From NCBI GenBank assembly GCA_039707655.1, contig CM077676.1, positions 242,934,866 through 242,998,865 of the forward strand: a DNA stretch of 64,000 nt, written 5' to 3'. Source of the stretch: Elymus sibiricus (lineage: Eukaryota; Streptophyta; Magnoliopsida; Poales; Poaceae). Positions 54,530 to 64,000 of the stretch are shown here, in pieces. Both the position numbers and the translations under genes were made by a program. Position 1 is the first letter of the stretch. The number at the start of each line of letters is the position of its first letter. The notes below the pieces were generated by a model that was given only the letters and a program-made list of their open reading frames with translations, ran no database searches and was not told the origin of the DNA.

Positions 54530-57500
54530 TCGACCAACCATAGGAGCCCCCTTGATTGATCGAACTGTTGGCGAGTATAGAAGAAAAACTATTTTGAGTC
54601 TAGCTATATATCGGAGAGTAGGAATTCTTTTTACTCCTTATCCCCTTCATCACTCTAGAGAGGAATTGTGACGTAGGTGTTTTGATTCTACTACTCTTCT
54701 CACTGAATTTTTTTAGGGTCACGCGGGTATTTTAGAATCGTTATGATATCATTGTGACGGGAATTCTGTCTTGGTGCCTCCTGACCGTATGGATTGGACC
54801 CGGGGAGTTGAGCTCCAAGGTGTTCTTGTCACATTCGATATCGTTTCAGTTCCTGAATACCAGAGGACGCCGACATCGAAACGCTTCTATACTTTTTGTG
54901 GTGGCAAATAGTGCCGTGACTTTTCCCAGTACTGGAGGAGATAGCTCGGATGATCCACCGTGACTAGTATCGCTGTGTTTTCGAAGGTCTGAGGTAGACG
55001 AATTTGCGAAGTTTCTCAGTTGTGTGTTAAGGGTTGCGGTTGCAGTTGCAGCTGATTAGGTTGTTGATTGCTGAGTAGGTTCCTGGACCCGCAACCTGAT
55101 CACATAACCAAGAAGTTTCGGGAGTTCTTAGGTGGGAATTCAAGTAGTTACCTAGGATTATCCTTCCGACAAATGCATGAGGGGTTATGTATTTGTTTCT
55201 GGTTTATTCTGCAAGCCAAATCCTTTGTTTTGTTGGAGTTTGGTATTTGAGTTGCTTCGAAGTCAAGTGTTGATTCCATACCTTTCCTAAGCAGTGTTCT
55301 CATATTTCTATGGGAGTGCTAATCCTTCTTGATCATCAAGATTGTCATGGAAAATTATTCTCAACCGGCGTGCTTCTCTTCAAGTTAATCCGATCCTTTC
55401 AACATTTGCAAGATCAATTCTCAGTTTCTCTCAACGATGTTCATTTCATCCATCCTAAGTTGTCTTTATTTTCCCCACCCTCCCACCCTTTTTCTTCAAG
55501 GAGTCAGAGATCTCAAATCAAGTATCCATTTTATTCGTGAGAAGTCTTTCCATTCTTTTCCTTCAATGTTCTTAATCGGTGATTCTCATGAAGATGCTCA
55601 GGGGCTACAAGGCATCATTCTTCGTTCTCGTTTTATTCTCCGGTGGTCTAAATTCAAGCAAACGGTGTTCATCATATCCTTTTCTTCGATTCTAATGTTT
55701 TTCCTGTGTTGGAAGTACTTATCCAAGCTTCTCTTGCTTATCCACCTCTCTCTATTCTTCCCCGGATTGCCGAAATTATGTCAGAAGATTCATGTTTCCA
55801 TTCAAGATCCATTCGGGATATTTCGAGGTCGTTATTTCATTCAAGCCATGTAAATCAACCGGTCCAATCTCTTCAAGTGATCAATTCCAACAGTGTTTCT
55901 TTTGAGAGGGCCCATAACCCACAGGTCTTTTCCCAGGATCTTACCTGACTCTTCTAATTTTTCCCGGAGTTATTATCAAATTCTTTTCAAAGTTTGATGT
56001 AAGAATGGATTCCATTAGTCATATCCCTCTCCAAGATCTCTTTAAAATTCTTTTCAAATTTGGCTCAACCTTTCTATTCGTCATTATTCCGGAGTATCTC
56101 ATAAATTCTTCATGGTGGTTCTCGTCGTCATTCTCAGCATTAGAAGACCAAAGAAGAATTTCTCTCGTCCGTTCTCTTGAAGATTGTGGTTCTAGCGTCA
56201 TGCCATCCTCACAATTGTTTTGATTGTGATAATTATTTTCATACCCACCCGGAGCATTTCACGAGTTCTTCCCATTTTGATTCTCCAAAGGTCATCATTT
56301 CAAGAGATTTCTTCATTCTCAACGTTCAACTCTCATTCCCCAATTCTTCCGGTGCATCATTCAAGTATTCTCCAATAAGCTCGTGATCGCTTCGTTCTCT
56401 TGTAATTAGTTTCCCTCAAGTATCCTCGTTCGTTTTCTAATTCTTCCCGGCGATTCATTCTATTTTTATTCGTTCTTTTCATTTCTTACGGTGGTTCGTT
56501 CAAGATTCCTCTTCCTTTGTTATCGTATCAATTCATTTGTTCTTTCCAAAATCCTACCGGTGTTTCCTCGAAGACTTTGTCAAGTTGGTGCTATATCTCT
56601 CTTTCATCTTTTCAAGAAGAATAAGTAGTATGCAAATCCATTGCTTTTCATCAATTTATTTTGATGAAGGATAGACATATCATAATTCTTATTCTTGTTT
56701 CATGGAGGTGATTTAATTCCTTCTTCCAGAGTTTGTTCTTGATGAATAAATTCTCGATTCAAAGTTGCTCGTCTTTCTTTTCCGGAGTTCAAAGTTTTTC
56801 TCATTATCTCGTCATGAAGCTCCATATAAAATCATTGCAAGGCTTCATCATGTTCTTCAGCCTTCACTTCTTTTCTAGCATCCTTTCTATCCAGAGTTCT
56901 TCGAGAGTTTCTTCTTCGTGGCTCATTAAGTATTTAATCCGTTCTCAAAGTCTTCTTCGAGATTCTTGTTGGAGGAGCTCAAGTATTCTTCGCCTCGCTT
57001 TCCGAAGTGCAAGTCATTCTCCCTTATCTTTGGAGATGGTGTTATACCATTCTTGATTCATGAGGAGTCTCGAAGAAAAATTGTCAAGAATGAGATATTT
57101 AAAACCATCATTTCTTTCTCGTAGCTATCTTGGTATAGATTTCATCCAAAGCCTTTCCGATGGATTGTTGCTATTTGTGGTGCTTATCAATGATCCAAGT
57201 TTCTCCTTCTCTTCTCGATGAAAGAGGTTTTCATCTCTTCGAGATCTCAAGCAATCAGTTGTTTCCGTTAGTGGCCGGTTGTCACCTCATAATTTTAAGA
57301 TGTTTTCCATAAGCCCACAACAAGATTATTCTTTTCGTTGTTGATTTTCCAACAACTCTGTTCAATCCTTCTTTGCGAGGATGCTTTTCAAATTCAATTA
57401 TGGTGGAAGTTGTCTGTTCTTTTCGCCTTTCTTTTCTTTCCAACGATTTAGCTTCTATTCTTTCATCCGGAGGTACGGTGATGTTGCTCTCTTCGACCCA

Positions 57501-57824
57501 TTATCTCGTTTCGCCAAGACCATGTTATTTCCTTACTTATCCATTTTACAAGAGTGTTGTGTCCTCTTTTCAAGTCTTTCTTCTTGTCAACCTCTGCTTT
57601 TCTTTTCTACCGGGATGGTATATGAATTCTTTCGTTCTTATTCCTTTTCTATCTTGTTCTAACCGGAGTGCTCTCGACTTCGTTCATCTCCGTTCTTTCT
57701 TCCAATTTTTCCTACCTTTCAAAGTTCTTTGATGTCACTCGTTTGTCCAAGAAGAAAATTTGTTTTACCTCTTCCTATTCCTCTTCCTCTTCTCATTCTT
57801 AGATCTCGGCGCGAGATCTCTTGT
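54530..57824 (+). other. Non-coding interior of LARD-2
   Basis: No gag or pol motif is found on either strand. The part from about 55575 to the PPT has a counterpart in LARD-1 (7054-4766, inverted), with clearly similar stretches such as 'catgaagatg.tcaggggctacaag' (split by changes) and 'tggtctaaattcaagc'. The sequence is T/C-rich on the plus strand, with many 'attcttccggtg' words. LARD interiors are thought to act as packaging or structured RNA. Confidence 0.75.
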
Positions 57825-57838
57825 AAGTGGGGGAGAGT
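57825..57838 (+). other. Polypurine tract of LARD-2
   Basis: aagtgggggagagt directly precedes the TG at 57839. The equivalent in LARD-1 (minus strand, 4766-4780) is almost the same. Confidence 0.85.
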
Positions 57839-60800
57839 TGTAACAGCCCAAGACTGAGACCTCCACTATTTTGGTGATATGTTCATGCTTGCTTGTGATG
57901 TGTGTTTTATTTTGTTTTGCGTCATGCATCATATCCATCATTGCTTGTTGTTGCATAAGTATTTTTGTTATGTTGTGATCTTATGTGGAGCACCTTCCCC
58001 TTATCTTCATCTTGCTTGCATCTTGCTCTTTCCAACACAATCCTTCATCAAGTTCAAAACCCCATCATTAGCTTCTTCCTTTCATTTCACACATTTATTG
58101 CAAGTGACATTTTCCTATCCTAGAAAATAATGTTCACTATATTCCTAAAACTCCTAAACCATGCCAAGATCCTCTCTTCCAAATTTCAGACCATTGGGAA
58201 TCATTTTGGTCAGATTCAACATTCAAACTTGTCTAAATTTTCTGTCTTTAAAATTACCAAACCCAATTTTATTAAATTGGGCATAATTCCAGGTTTCCAG
58301 ATATATTTTTGTGTCTCCCAAATTCCCCTCCTAACTCCCTGTGCATTTCTTGTTTTCGTTCTGTTTTATTTAAATGGAAAAGGAGATGCCATGGGAGAGA
58401 GAGAGAGAGACCTAGTGCAGCCCAATCCAGTGCAGGCCGGCCCAACTACACAGCCCACTTCAGCCCACCTAGCCCTCCTACACCTTTCCCTCTGTCCGGA
58501 ACCGTCCGATCTAGATCGGAGGGCTCCGAAACTCTCCCTAGACCCCATTCTGCCTAAAAATGGACAACCTACCCTGCCTGTTTTGGAAACCCTAGCTCCT
58601 AACCCTTCTCCTACCCCCAGCCGCCACCACCTCCCTCAGATTCCGCACCAGCCATATTCTCCTCGCCACTTGTCAAGCCGCCGCCACCTGAGCCACCCCT
58701 GCGCCGCCAGCTCCCAGCCGAGCCACCAGATCGGCTCGCGAGCCTCGAACCCGGCCGTCCGCAGCCAGATCGGACGACCAGAGAGCCAGCCAGCCGCCTC
58801 CCAGCTCTCCAGCCAGCCTCCACCACCGCGGCCCATGGAGCCCACGCGAGGCCCGCGCTAGCCCGTACGCCGCTGCTCCGCCGTCCTCCTTCGATCTGGA
58901 TCGGGAGAGCCCCGAGCTCCTCCCGTCCGACCGCGCCAGCCGGACCTCCTCCACCCCGACCCTCGCCGGAGCCGCACGCCGACGACCCCAGGACCGCCGC
59001 CCTCTTCTCCCCGTCTCTCCCTTCCTCCCCGTGCTTCTCTCTCTCACACACACAGTGCCCTCTCTCTCTCTTCTTGTACCAGGAGCCAGGAACCCTGCCA
59101 GGGACGCCAAGCTCCGTTGCCGTTGATCTGCTCCGTCCGGCGAGCTCCGAGCAGCGCCACCCGCCGGATCCGGCCAATCCACATCCATCCCTGGCCTCCA
59201 CCGCCCGGATCCATGCCTCCCCTGCCGCCGGCCTTCACATCTGCTGCCGCTGCATGCTTTGCTCGCCAAGTCCCGCTCGAGCCGTCGTGCGCCTGCCCGC
59301 GTTGACCGCCCTACCTTCGCGAGCTCCAGCTGCCAGCGCCACTTGGGCCGAGGCCCATGGTGAGCGCCCAGCCACCCTTCCCCTGTCATGTGCCCATGTG
59401 CGCAATGTTGATATCCGTCGCCCATGCCACTATTCCAGTTTCGGCCCGATATGTTTTTCTTCCCTGTTGCGATTTTAACAATTATCTATAGTTTGCAGAT
59501 TTACAGAAAAACCCTCAAGTTCATGCTTTTAATAACTAATTAACCATGCATCGGATTAAAATGATCTATATATGTAAAATGCTTAGAATTTTGTTTAGTT
59601 TCATAATATCCAACTTTCATCCATGTTAAAAATGTTTAAAATTGATGTTTGCATTAATTTGCATAAATGACATGCTAAAATGATTTCTTTCATAACTAAA
59701 TAACCGTAGCTCCGAATTAAATAAACTTTATATGTAAATGGGGGTAGAAAATGCGTAGATTAACATGGTGCACTTTATTTTGATATTTAACAACATTAAA
59801 ATTATGTTTTAGGCAGAACAGTACCAAATTTGAAATTGCATATGGGGATTTTCCGGAATTATTGTTTGTTGTTTGGGGCCTCATTTAAATTGCCTAGATA
59901 GGTAGATTAATTATGCTTCACCTCTTGCCATGTTTAACAACATTTAATCTTGTTGGGTACATAAACAGGAGTGAACTAAGTAAACGAACGTGGAGTTTCG
60001 TCAATACGCAACTCGTTGCATATTGAGCTTCACTTAAGGTGTAGTAGTTGTTTGTTGCATCTTTGCCATGCCATGCCTCATTTAACCGGACATGCATCAT
60101 ATTTGGTTGTGCATCATGTCATGATTATGCTTGTGTGTTTACCATGTTGTTTGCTTCTTTCCGGTTGTGCTTCTTCTCGATAGTTCTGGTTGCGTTCCGG
60201 AGTTGTGAGGATTCGTTCGACTATGCTTGTTCGGCTACTTCATGGATTCGATCTTCTTCCTGGCGGGATTTCAGGCAAGATGATCATGACCTTGGATATC
60301 TTTACTATCTTTGCTTGCTAGTTCTCTCGTTGCTATCGCTATGTCGCGCTTCCTACCACATATATGTCAGCCTCCCATATGCCATGATACAGCCTCTAAC
60401 CACCCTTACCCAGCAAACCGTTGTTTGGCTATGTTACCGCTTTGCTCAGCCCCTTTCTTATAGCGTTGTAGTTGCAGGTGCAGTTGCAGGTTGTTCCATG
60501 GTGGGACATGGATATCATGGGATATCACAATATCTCTTATTTAATTAATGCATCTATATACTTGGTTTTGGGTGGAAGGCTCGGCCTTTTGCCTGGTGTT
60601 TTGTTCCACTCATGCCGCCCTAGTTTCCATAATACCGGTGTTATGATCCTTGACTAGCGTTCCTAACATGCTCAGGGGTATGGGACCCTCTTGACAGTTC
60701 ACTTTGAATAATCGCTTCCAGCAAGGCCCAACATTGGTTTTAACATTTGCCAACATGATAATACTGAATTAAATAATTAATTTGCATAGGGAGTTAGCGC

Positions 60801-61908
60801 TACCCGAGGATTCCTAATTCAACATAATACAGCTGGGCCAGTGCCGATGGTGTTGGTCCAAAACAGAGTCGTTTGCGGCTTCCCCCGGGGAAACTTGGGT
60901 CTCAGTTGTTGTACGTTGTTCTCATCCGGTCATGGCCTGAGACGTGATACGCGCGGCTACTATCAGGGTGTCGGCACGCCGGGAGGTCTTGCTGGACTTG
61001 CGTTACCATTGTCGAAATGTCTTGTGCACCGGAATTCCGAGGATACTTCGGGCTGACTCGAGGTTGATCGGGTTTTCTTGAGGTCGAGATCTTCCACCGC
61101 AGCTTGTGTTGGTTTGTGATGGACCAGGTTGGAACACCCCAGCAGGGTTAAAATCTTACGCGAAGCCGTGCCCACGGTTATGTGGCGACTTGGATATTGA
61201 TAACCTCCGGTTGTAGAGAACTTGACACTAATCCTAATTAAAGTACACCAACCGCGTACGTAACCGTGATCATCTCTTTTCAAGGAAGTTCGAGAAGAGC
61301 ATACGGTGGGGTTATGTTTGACTCATAAGTAGGTGTTCAGGATCACTTCTTGATCATTATTAGTTTGCGACCGTTATGCGTAGTTTACTCTTCTTATTCT
61401 TATACTGGTAAGTTAGCCACCATATAATGCTTAGTGCTTGTTGTAACCTCACCACCTTACCCTTCCATACCCATTAAGTTTTGATAGTCCTGCTACCCAT
61501 GGTTATGGGATTGCTGAGTCCTTGTGGCTCACAGATTACTACAACAATAGATGCAGGTGTAGGTAATGCGTTGATTTGGCGTGAGAGCGATGCGCGTTTG
61601 GTTTTGGAGTTCTTCTTCTTCGTCGATCTTGGGATAGGTTCCGGGTCGGTAGCCTGGGGTAGCAGGGTGGATGTCGTTCGTGTTTTTCGTTTGTGTTTCA
61701 TCCGTAGTCGGATTCTGCTCTTCTGTATGATGTTTGCTATGTATTGATGTATTCCTGTGATGACTGTATGTATTTGTATGTATCCCCATCCATTATGTAC
61801 ATGGTACGATGTAATGATATCCACCTTGCAAGTGTCTTCGATATGCGCTTCTATCCCTGGTGGGACCTGCGAGTCCCTCGAGGATAGGATCGCATATTGG
61901 GCGTGACA
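57839..61908 (+). repeat. Complete 3' LTR of LARD-2 (4070 bp)
   Basis: It starts TGTAACAGCCCAAGAC and ends TTGGGCGTGACA. An AT-rich first 550 bp is followed by a GC-rich block (about 58400-59380) that resembles a 5' leader or first exon and ends in 'cccatggtgagcgcc', a possible splice donor context. The remainder is again AT-rich. The 243-codon frame at 58130-58861 falls in the leader-like block and is Ser/Pro-rich with no domain, so it is not called a gene. Confidence 0.8.
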
Positions 61909-62405
61909 TTGACGAAGCCAGGAAACGCGAGAATACCTTGACGAAGGACCTCAAAAATGAGAAGGCCTTGGTCACGAGCACCGCTAGAACTTTCAATGAG
62001 CTCAAGGACGCCTACAAGCTTTGGACTGACCGTCTCGTGGTTGCCGCGGAGGGCATTTCTGCATAGCTGTCCGCCATGGGTTTGGCGGAATACCACTACT
62101 CCACCGCTGAAGGGGACACCAACAGCACTAGGCTCACTACCTTCTTCAAAAGCTTGATCGAAGCTTTGGAGAATCATCGCGGGGCTCGAGATGCATACAT
62201 TTCCAGTGAATCCCGCAAGAATGGCCGGGATGTCCTCTTCAAGGTACTCGTCAAAGTGGTGTACCAGAACCCACGCATTGATCTCTCCAAGGTCCTCACC
62301 CGTCTGCCGAAGGGAGCCGATACCAGGGTTGCCGAAGAACTTGTCACGCCTATCGCTGATAGGGTTGGCCAGATCCCCAGGACAGAGGGTGGAGAAATCC
62401 ACTAA
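61909..62405 (+). pseudogene. Antisense ORF of G5, C-terminal part, one stop
   Basis: The frame is open from the LARD-2 junction (DIDEARKRENTLTKDLKNEK) with a TAG at 62064-62066 (former Gln-type codon), then continues in the same frame to 62405 (TTFFKSLIEALENHRGARDAY, VYQNPRIDLSKVLTRLPKGAD). The first half is a Lys/Glu-rich coiled-coil, like the C-terminal part of the Tat-1 antisense ORF; the last part has regular helical spacing. The gag-like N-terminal domain is missing because LARD-2 is inserted. Confidence 0.7.
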
Positions 62406-63192
62406 TCTTGTAGCTATACTTTGTCTAGTGCACGATCATGTAAAAGACAGATTTATCTTATGTTAGAACTGCACTTGGCTTTGATGTAATATAACTTGTG
62501 TTTTGGAATGGATGTATGCATGCTATCTCTCTTGTCTTATTCTGTCTTTGCATGATTCTCGTACCCTACGTTTGCCGGAAACTTGCTGGTGTGCACACTC
62601 TTACCGCGAGCGCTTGAGGAACGGGTCCTTAGCAGCTTGCCGGAAGTGCCGCTGCCGGCAAGGATACACTTGATGATCACAACGTAACCACTTAATTTGT
62701 TGAGCGGACTTGAAACAAAGTAAGGGCATAGCTGATCACGACAAGGATCCTTAGCGTGAAGGTTTCTCATCCGAAGGCCAAAATCATTCAAGGAGAAGTT
62801 GGAACTACAACAAAGAATTTACTTTAAATTTTCGTAACTTAGCTTTTTCTTTTCTGTGCTTCTTGCCGTCGGACCATATCTTGAACGTCATTCGGTACCA
62901 TCACTCCCCCCGGGAAACTTGTACGTGAGGAACCCTTCTGTCCTTTGAGAAAAAGGAAGAAGAGAAATGGGGAGGCTGGAACCTTGACGGTTCGTTAATC
63001 ATCCTATGCAAGGGAAAATGTAGCACAAGGCTGCCTACAACATATAAACAAATATGTACTTGGACAAACAATTGTGAAAGACTCATCTTTATTTATGTGC
63101 ACGGGATCTACGCCTGGCTCTGTACAAAGGTTTACATGCCTTTCCGGCAAACTTGTACAAAAGAGGTTGCCTGGCAGCCTGGCAACCACGCC

Positions 63193-64000
63193 TTACGGGT
63201 AAAACTTGCGAAGATGCTCAATACTCCATGAGTTGAGCACTGGAGTGCCATCTTCGGTCTCTAGGCGGACTGCGCTGGGCGTAGTGACTCGTACCAACCG
63301 GTAAGGGCCCTCCCACTTCGGCGTCAACTTGTTTTGACCCTTCGTGGACTGAATCCGGCGAAGAACAAGGTCGCCTTCCTCAAGATTCCTGGCATTCACT
63401 TTGCGGCTATGGTAGCAGCAGAAAGCTTGCTGGTACCGTGCAGCACGGATAGCAGCCCAGAAATGATCTTCCTCAAGGAGCATGGCATCATCTTGCCGTA
63501 GCTCAACTTGATCTTCCTCATCGAAGGCCAAGACTCGACGTGACCCGTATTTGAGTTCTGTGGGGAGCACCGCTTCTGCACCATAAACAAGGGAGAAGGG
63601 TGTCTGGCCAACGGCTCGACTTGGTGTCATTCTGATCAACCAAAGAACCGCCAACAACTCTTCCACCTAGCGCCTTCCACACTTGTGCAGCCTGTCGAAA
63701 GTTCTGTTCTTGAGACCACGCAGCACTTCTGCATTTGCCCTCTCTACTTGTCTATTGCTCCTTGCGTGAGCAACAGACATGTAGCAAATCTTTTTTCCAA
63801 GTTCTTGGCAATATGCTATGAAGGCGTAGCTCGTGAATTGGGTGCCGTTGTCGGTGATGATCCTGTTGGGGACACCAAAATGGGCAACAATCCTTTGAGG
63901 AACTTGATGGCTGACTGTGCCGTCACCTTCCTCACTGGCTCCACCTCAGGCCACTTTGTAAACTTGTCAATTGCAACGTACAAGAATTCAAAGCCCCTGG
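63193..64000 (-). pseudogene. G5 integrase, C-terminal two thirds
   Basis: From the window edge the minus strand gives FLYVAIDKFTKWPEVEPV, a frame slip after KFLKG (near 63890), RIITDNGTQFTS (catalytic Asp), SNRQVERANAEVLRGLKNR (catalytic Glu) and a stop at about 63667-63669. The open tail 63666-63193 follows (EELLAVLWLIRMTPSRAVGQ, TPFSLVYGAEAVLPTEL, KWEGPYRLVRVTTPSAVRLE, SWSIEHLRKFYP). It aligns well by eye with the G4 tail. The HHCC region and first Asp lie outside the window. Confidence 0.85.

Larger units (their letters stand above)
52844..61908 (+). mobile_element. LARD-2: LARD (Sukkula-like) retrotransposon with truncated 5' LTR
   Basis: The parts are a 5' LTR remnant (52844-54513), a methionine-tRNA primer site (54517-54529), a non-coding interior of 3.3 kb (54530-57824), a PPT (57825-57838) and a complete 3' LTR of 4070 bp (57839-61908). 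Very long LTRs, a tRNA-Met primer site and a long interior without gag-pol are the definition of LARDs. The element entered the antisense ORF of G5, which resumes at 61909. The 5' LTR lacks its first ~2.4 kb and abuts G4 directly. Confidence 0.8.
61909..64000 (-). mobile_element. G5: Tat-lineage Gypsy element, integrase to antisense ORF
   Basis: On the minus strand pol (integrase) runs from the window edge to 63193. On the plus strand the antisense ORF ends at 62405. The two genes converge, as in the model of Tat elements. The left part, including the 3' LTR, is cut off by LARD-2 at 61908/61909. A 787 bp spacer (62406-63192) contains no gene I can see. Confidence 0.75.

Noticed and set aside
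54079..54537. Minus-strand open frame present in both LARD-2 LTR copies (also 61474-61824)
   Set aside because: Conservation is explained by LTR duplication; the composition and lack of motifs give no support for a protein.
58130..59478. Several overlapping open frames in the LARD-2 LTR (243, 250, 196 codons)
   Set aside because: They overlap on both strands in a GC-rich leader block, are rich in Pro, Ser and Arg, and contain no recognisable domain.

Overview
The window looks like intergenic DNA from a large grass genome, most likely Triticeae (wheat, Aegilops or barley relatives). I found no rRNA or tRNA gene, no CRISPR array, no bacterial operon and no free-standing host gene that I could defend. 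Nearly every base belongs to nested or truncated transposable elements. The Triticeae suggestion rests on the mix of families: CACTA elements with 'agcagtagcgc' subterminal repeats, LARD (Sukkula-like) retrotransposons with ~4 kb LTRs, Athila-like Gypsy elements with a tRNA-Asp-type primer site, and Tat-lineage Gypsy elements with antisense ORFs.

Layout from left to right. 1-3390: 3' end of a plus-strand Tat Gypsy element (Tat-1) with an antisense gag-like ORF and a 3' LTR. 3391-7054: minus-strand LARD fragment (LARD-1). 7055-9423: minus-strand Helitron 3' part (CTAG end, hairpin, PIF1 helicase C-terminus). 9424-29025: minus-strand Athila-like Gypsy element (G1: 5' LTR, primer site, gag, protease, RT, RNase H, start of integrase). 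G1 is broken by two CACTA insertions with perfect 3-bp target duplications: CACTA-1 (13005-24040, TTA) and CACTA-2 (25302-28735, TGA). 29026-32062: LTR and internal scraps of other retroelements. 32063-35559: 3' part of a second G1-type element (G3). 35560-45222: a third CACTA (CACTA-3), inserted in the G3 integrase and carrying several cargo ORFs. 45223-52843: minus-strand Tat element (G4), inserted into a B3-like gene of CACTA-3 and itself carrying an antisense B3 ORF. 52844-61908: LARD-2 with a truncated 5' LTR, a 3.3 kb non-coding interior and a complete 4070 bp 3' LTR. 61909-64000: a third Tat element (G5).

Most transposition proteins are dead through stops and frameshifts. Three coding units stay open across their recognisable length: a four-exon B3-like gene in CACTA-2, a short RNase H1-type hybrid-binding protein with a C-terminal membrane segment in CACTA-1, and a B3-like gene in CACTA-3 that is open up to the point where G4 interrupts it. 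Recurrent themes are cargo genes for nucleic-acid-binding or -processing proteins inside CACTA elements (B3-like, RNase H1-type, DEDDy exonuclease), antisense ORFs in Tat elements, and long foldback structures in CACTA transcribed regions.

Relative ages follow from the nesting: G1 predates CACTA-1 and CACTA-2; G3 predates CACTA-3, which predates G4; G5 predates LARD-2; LARD-1 predates the Helitron. All family assignments were made by reading the translations and termini, without database searches.
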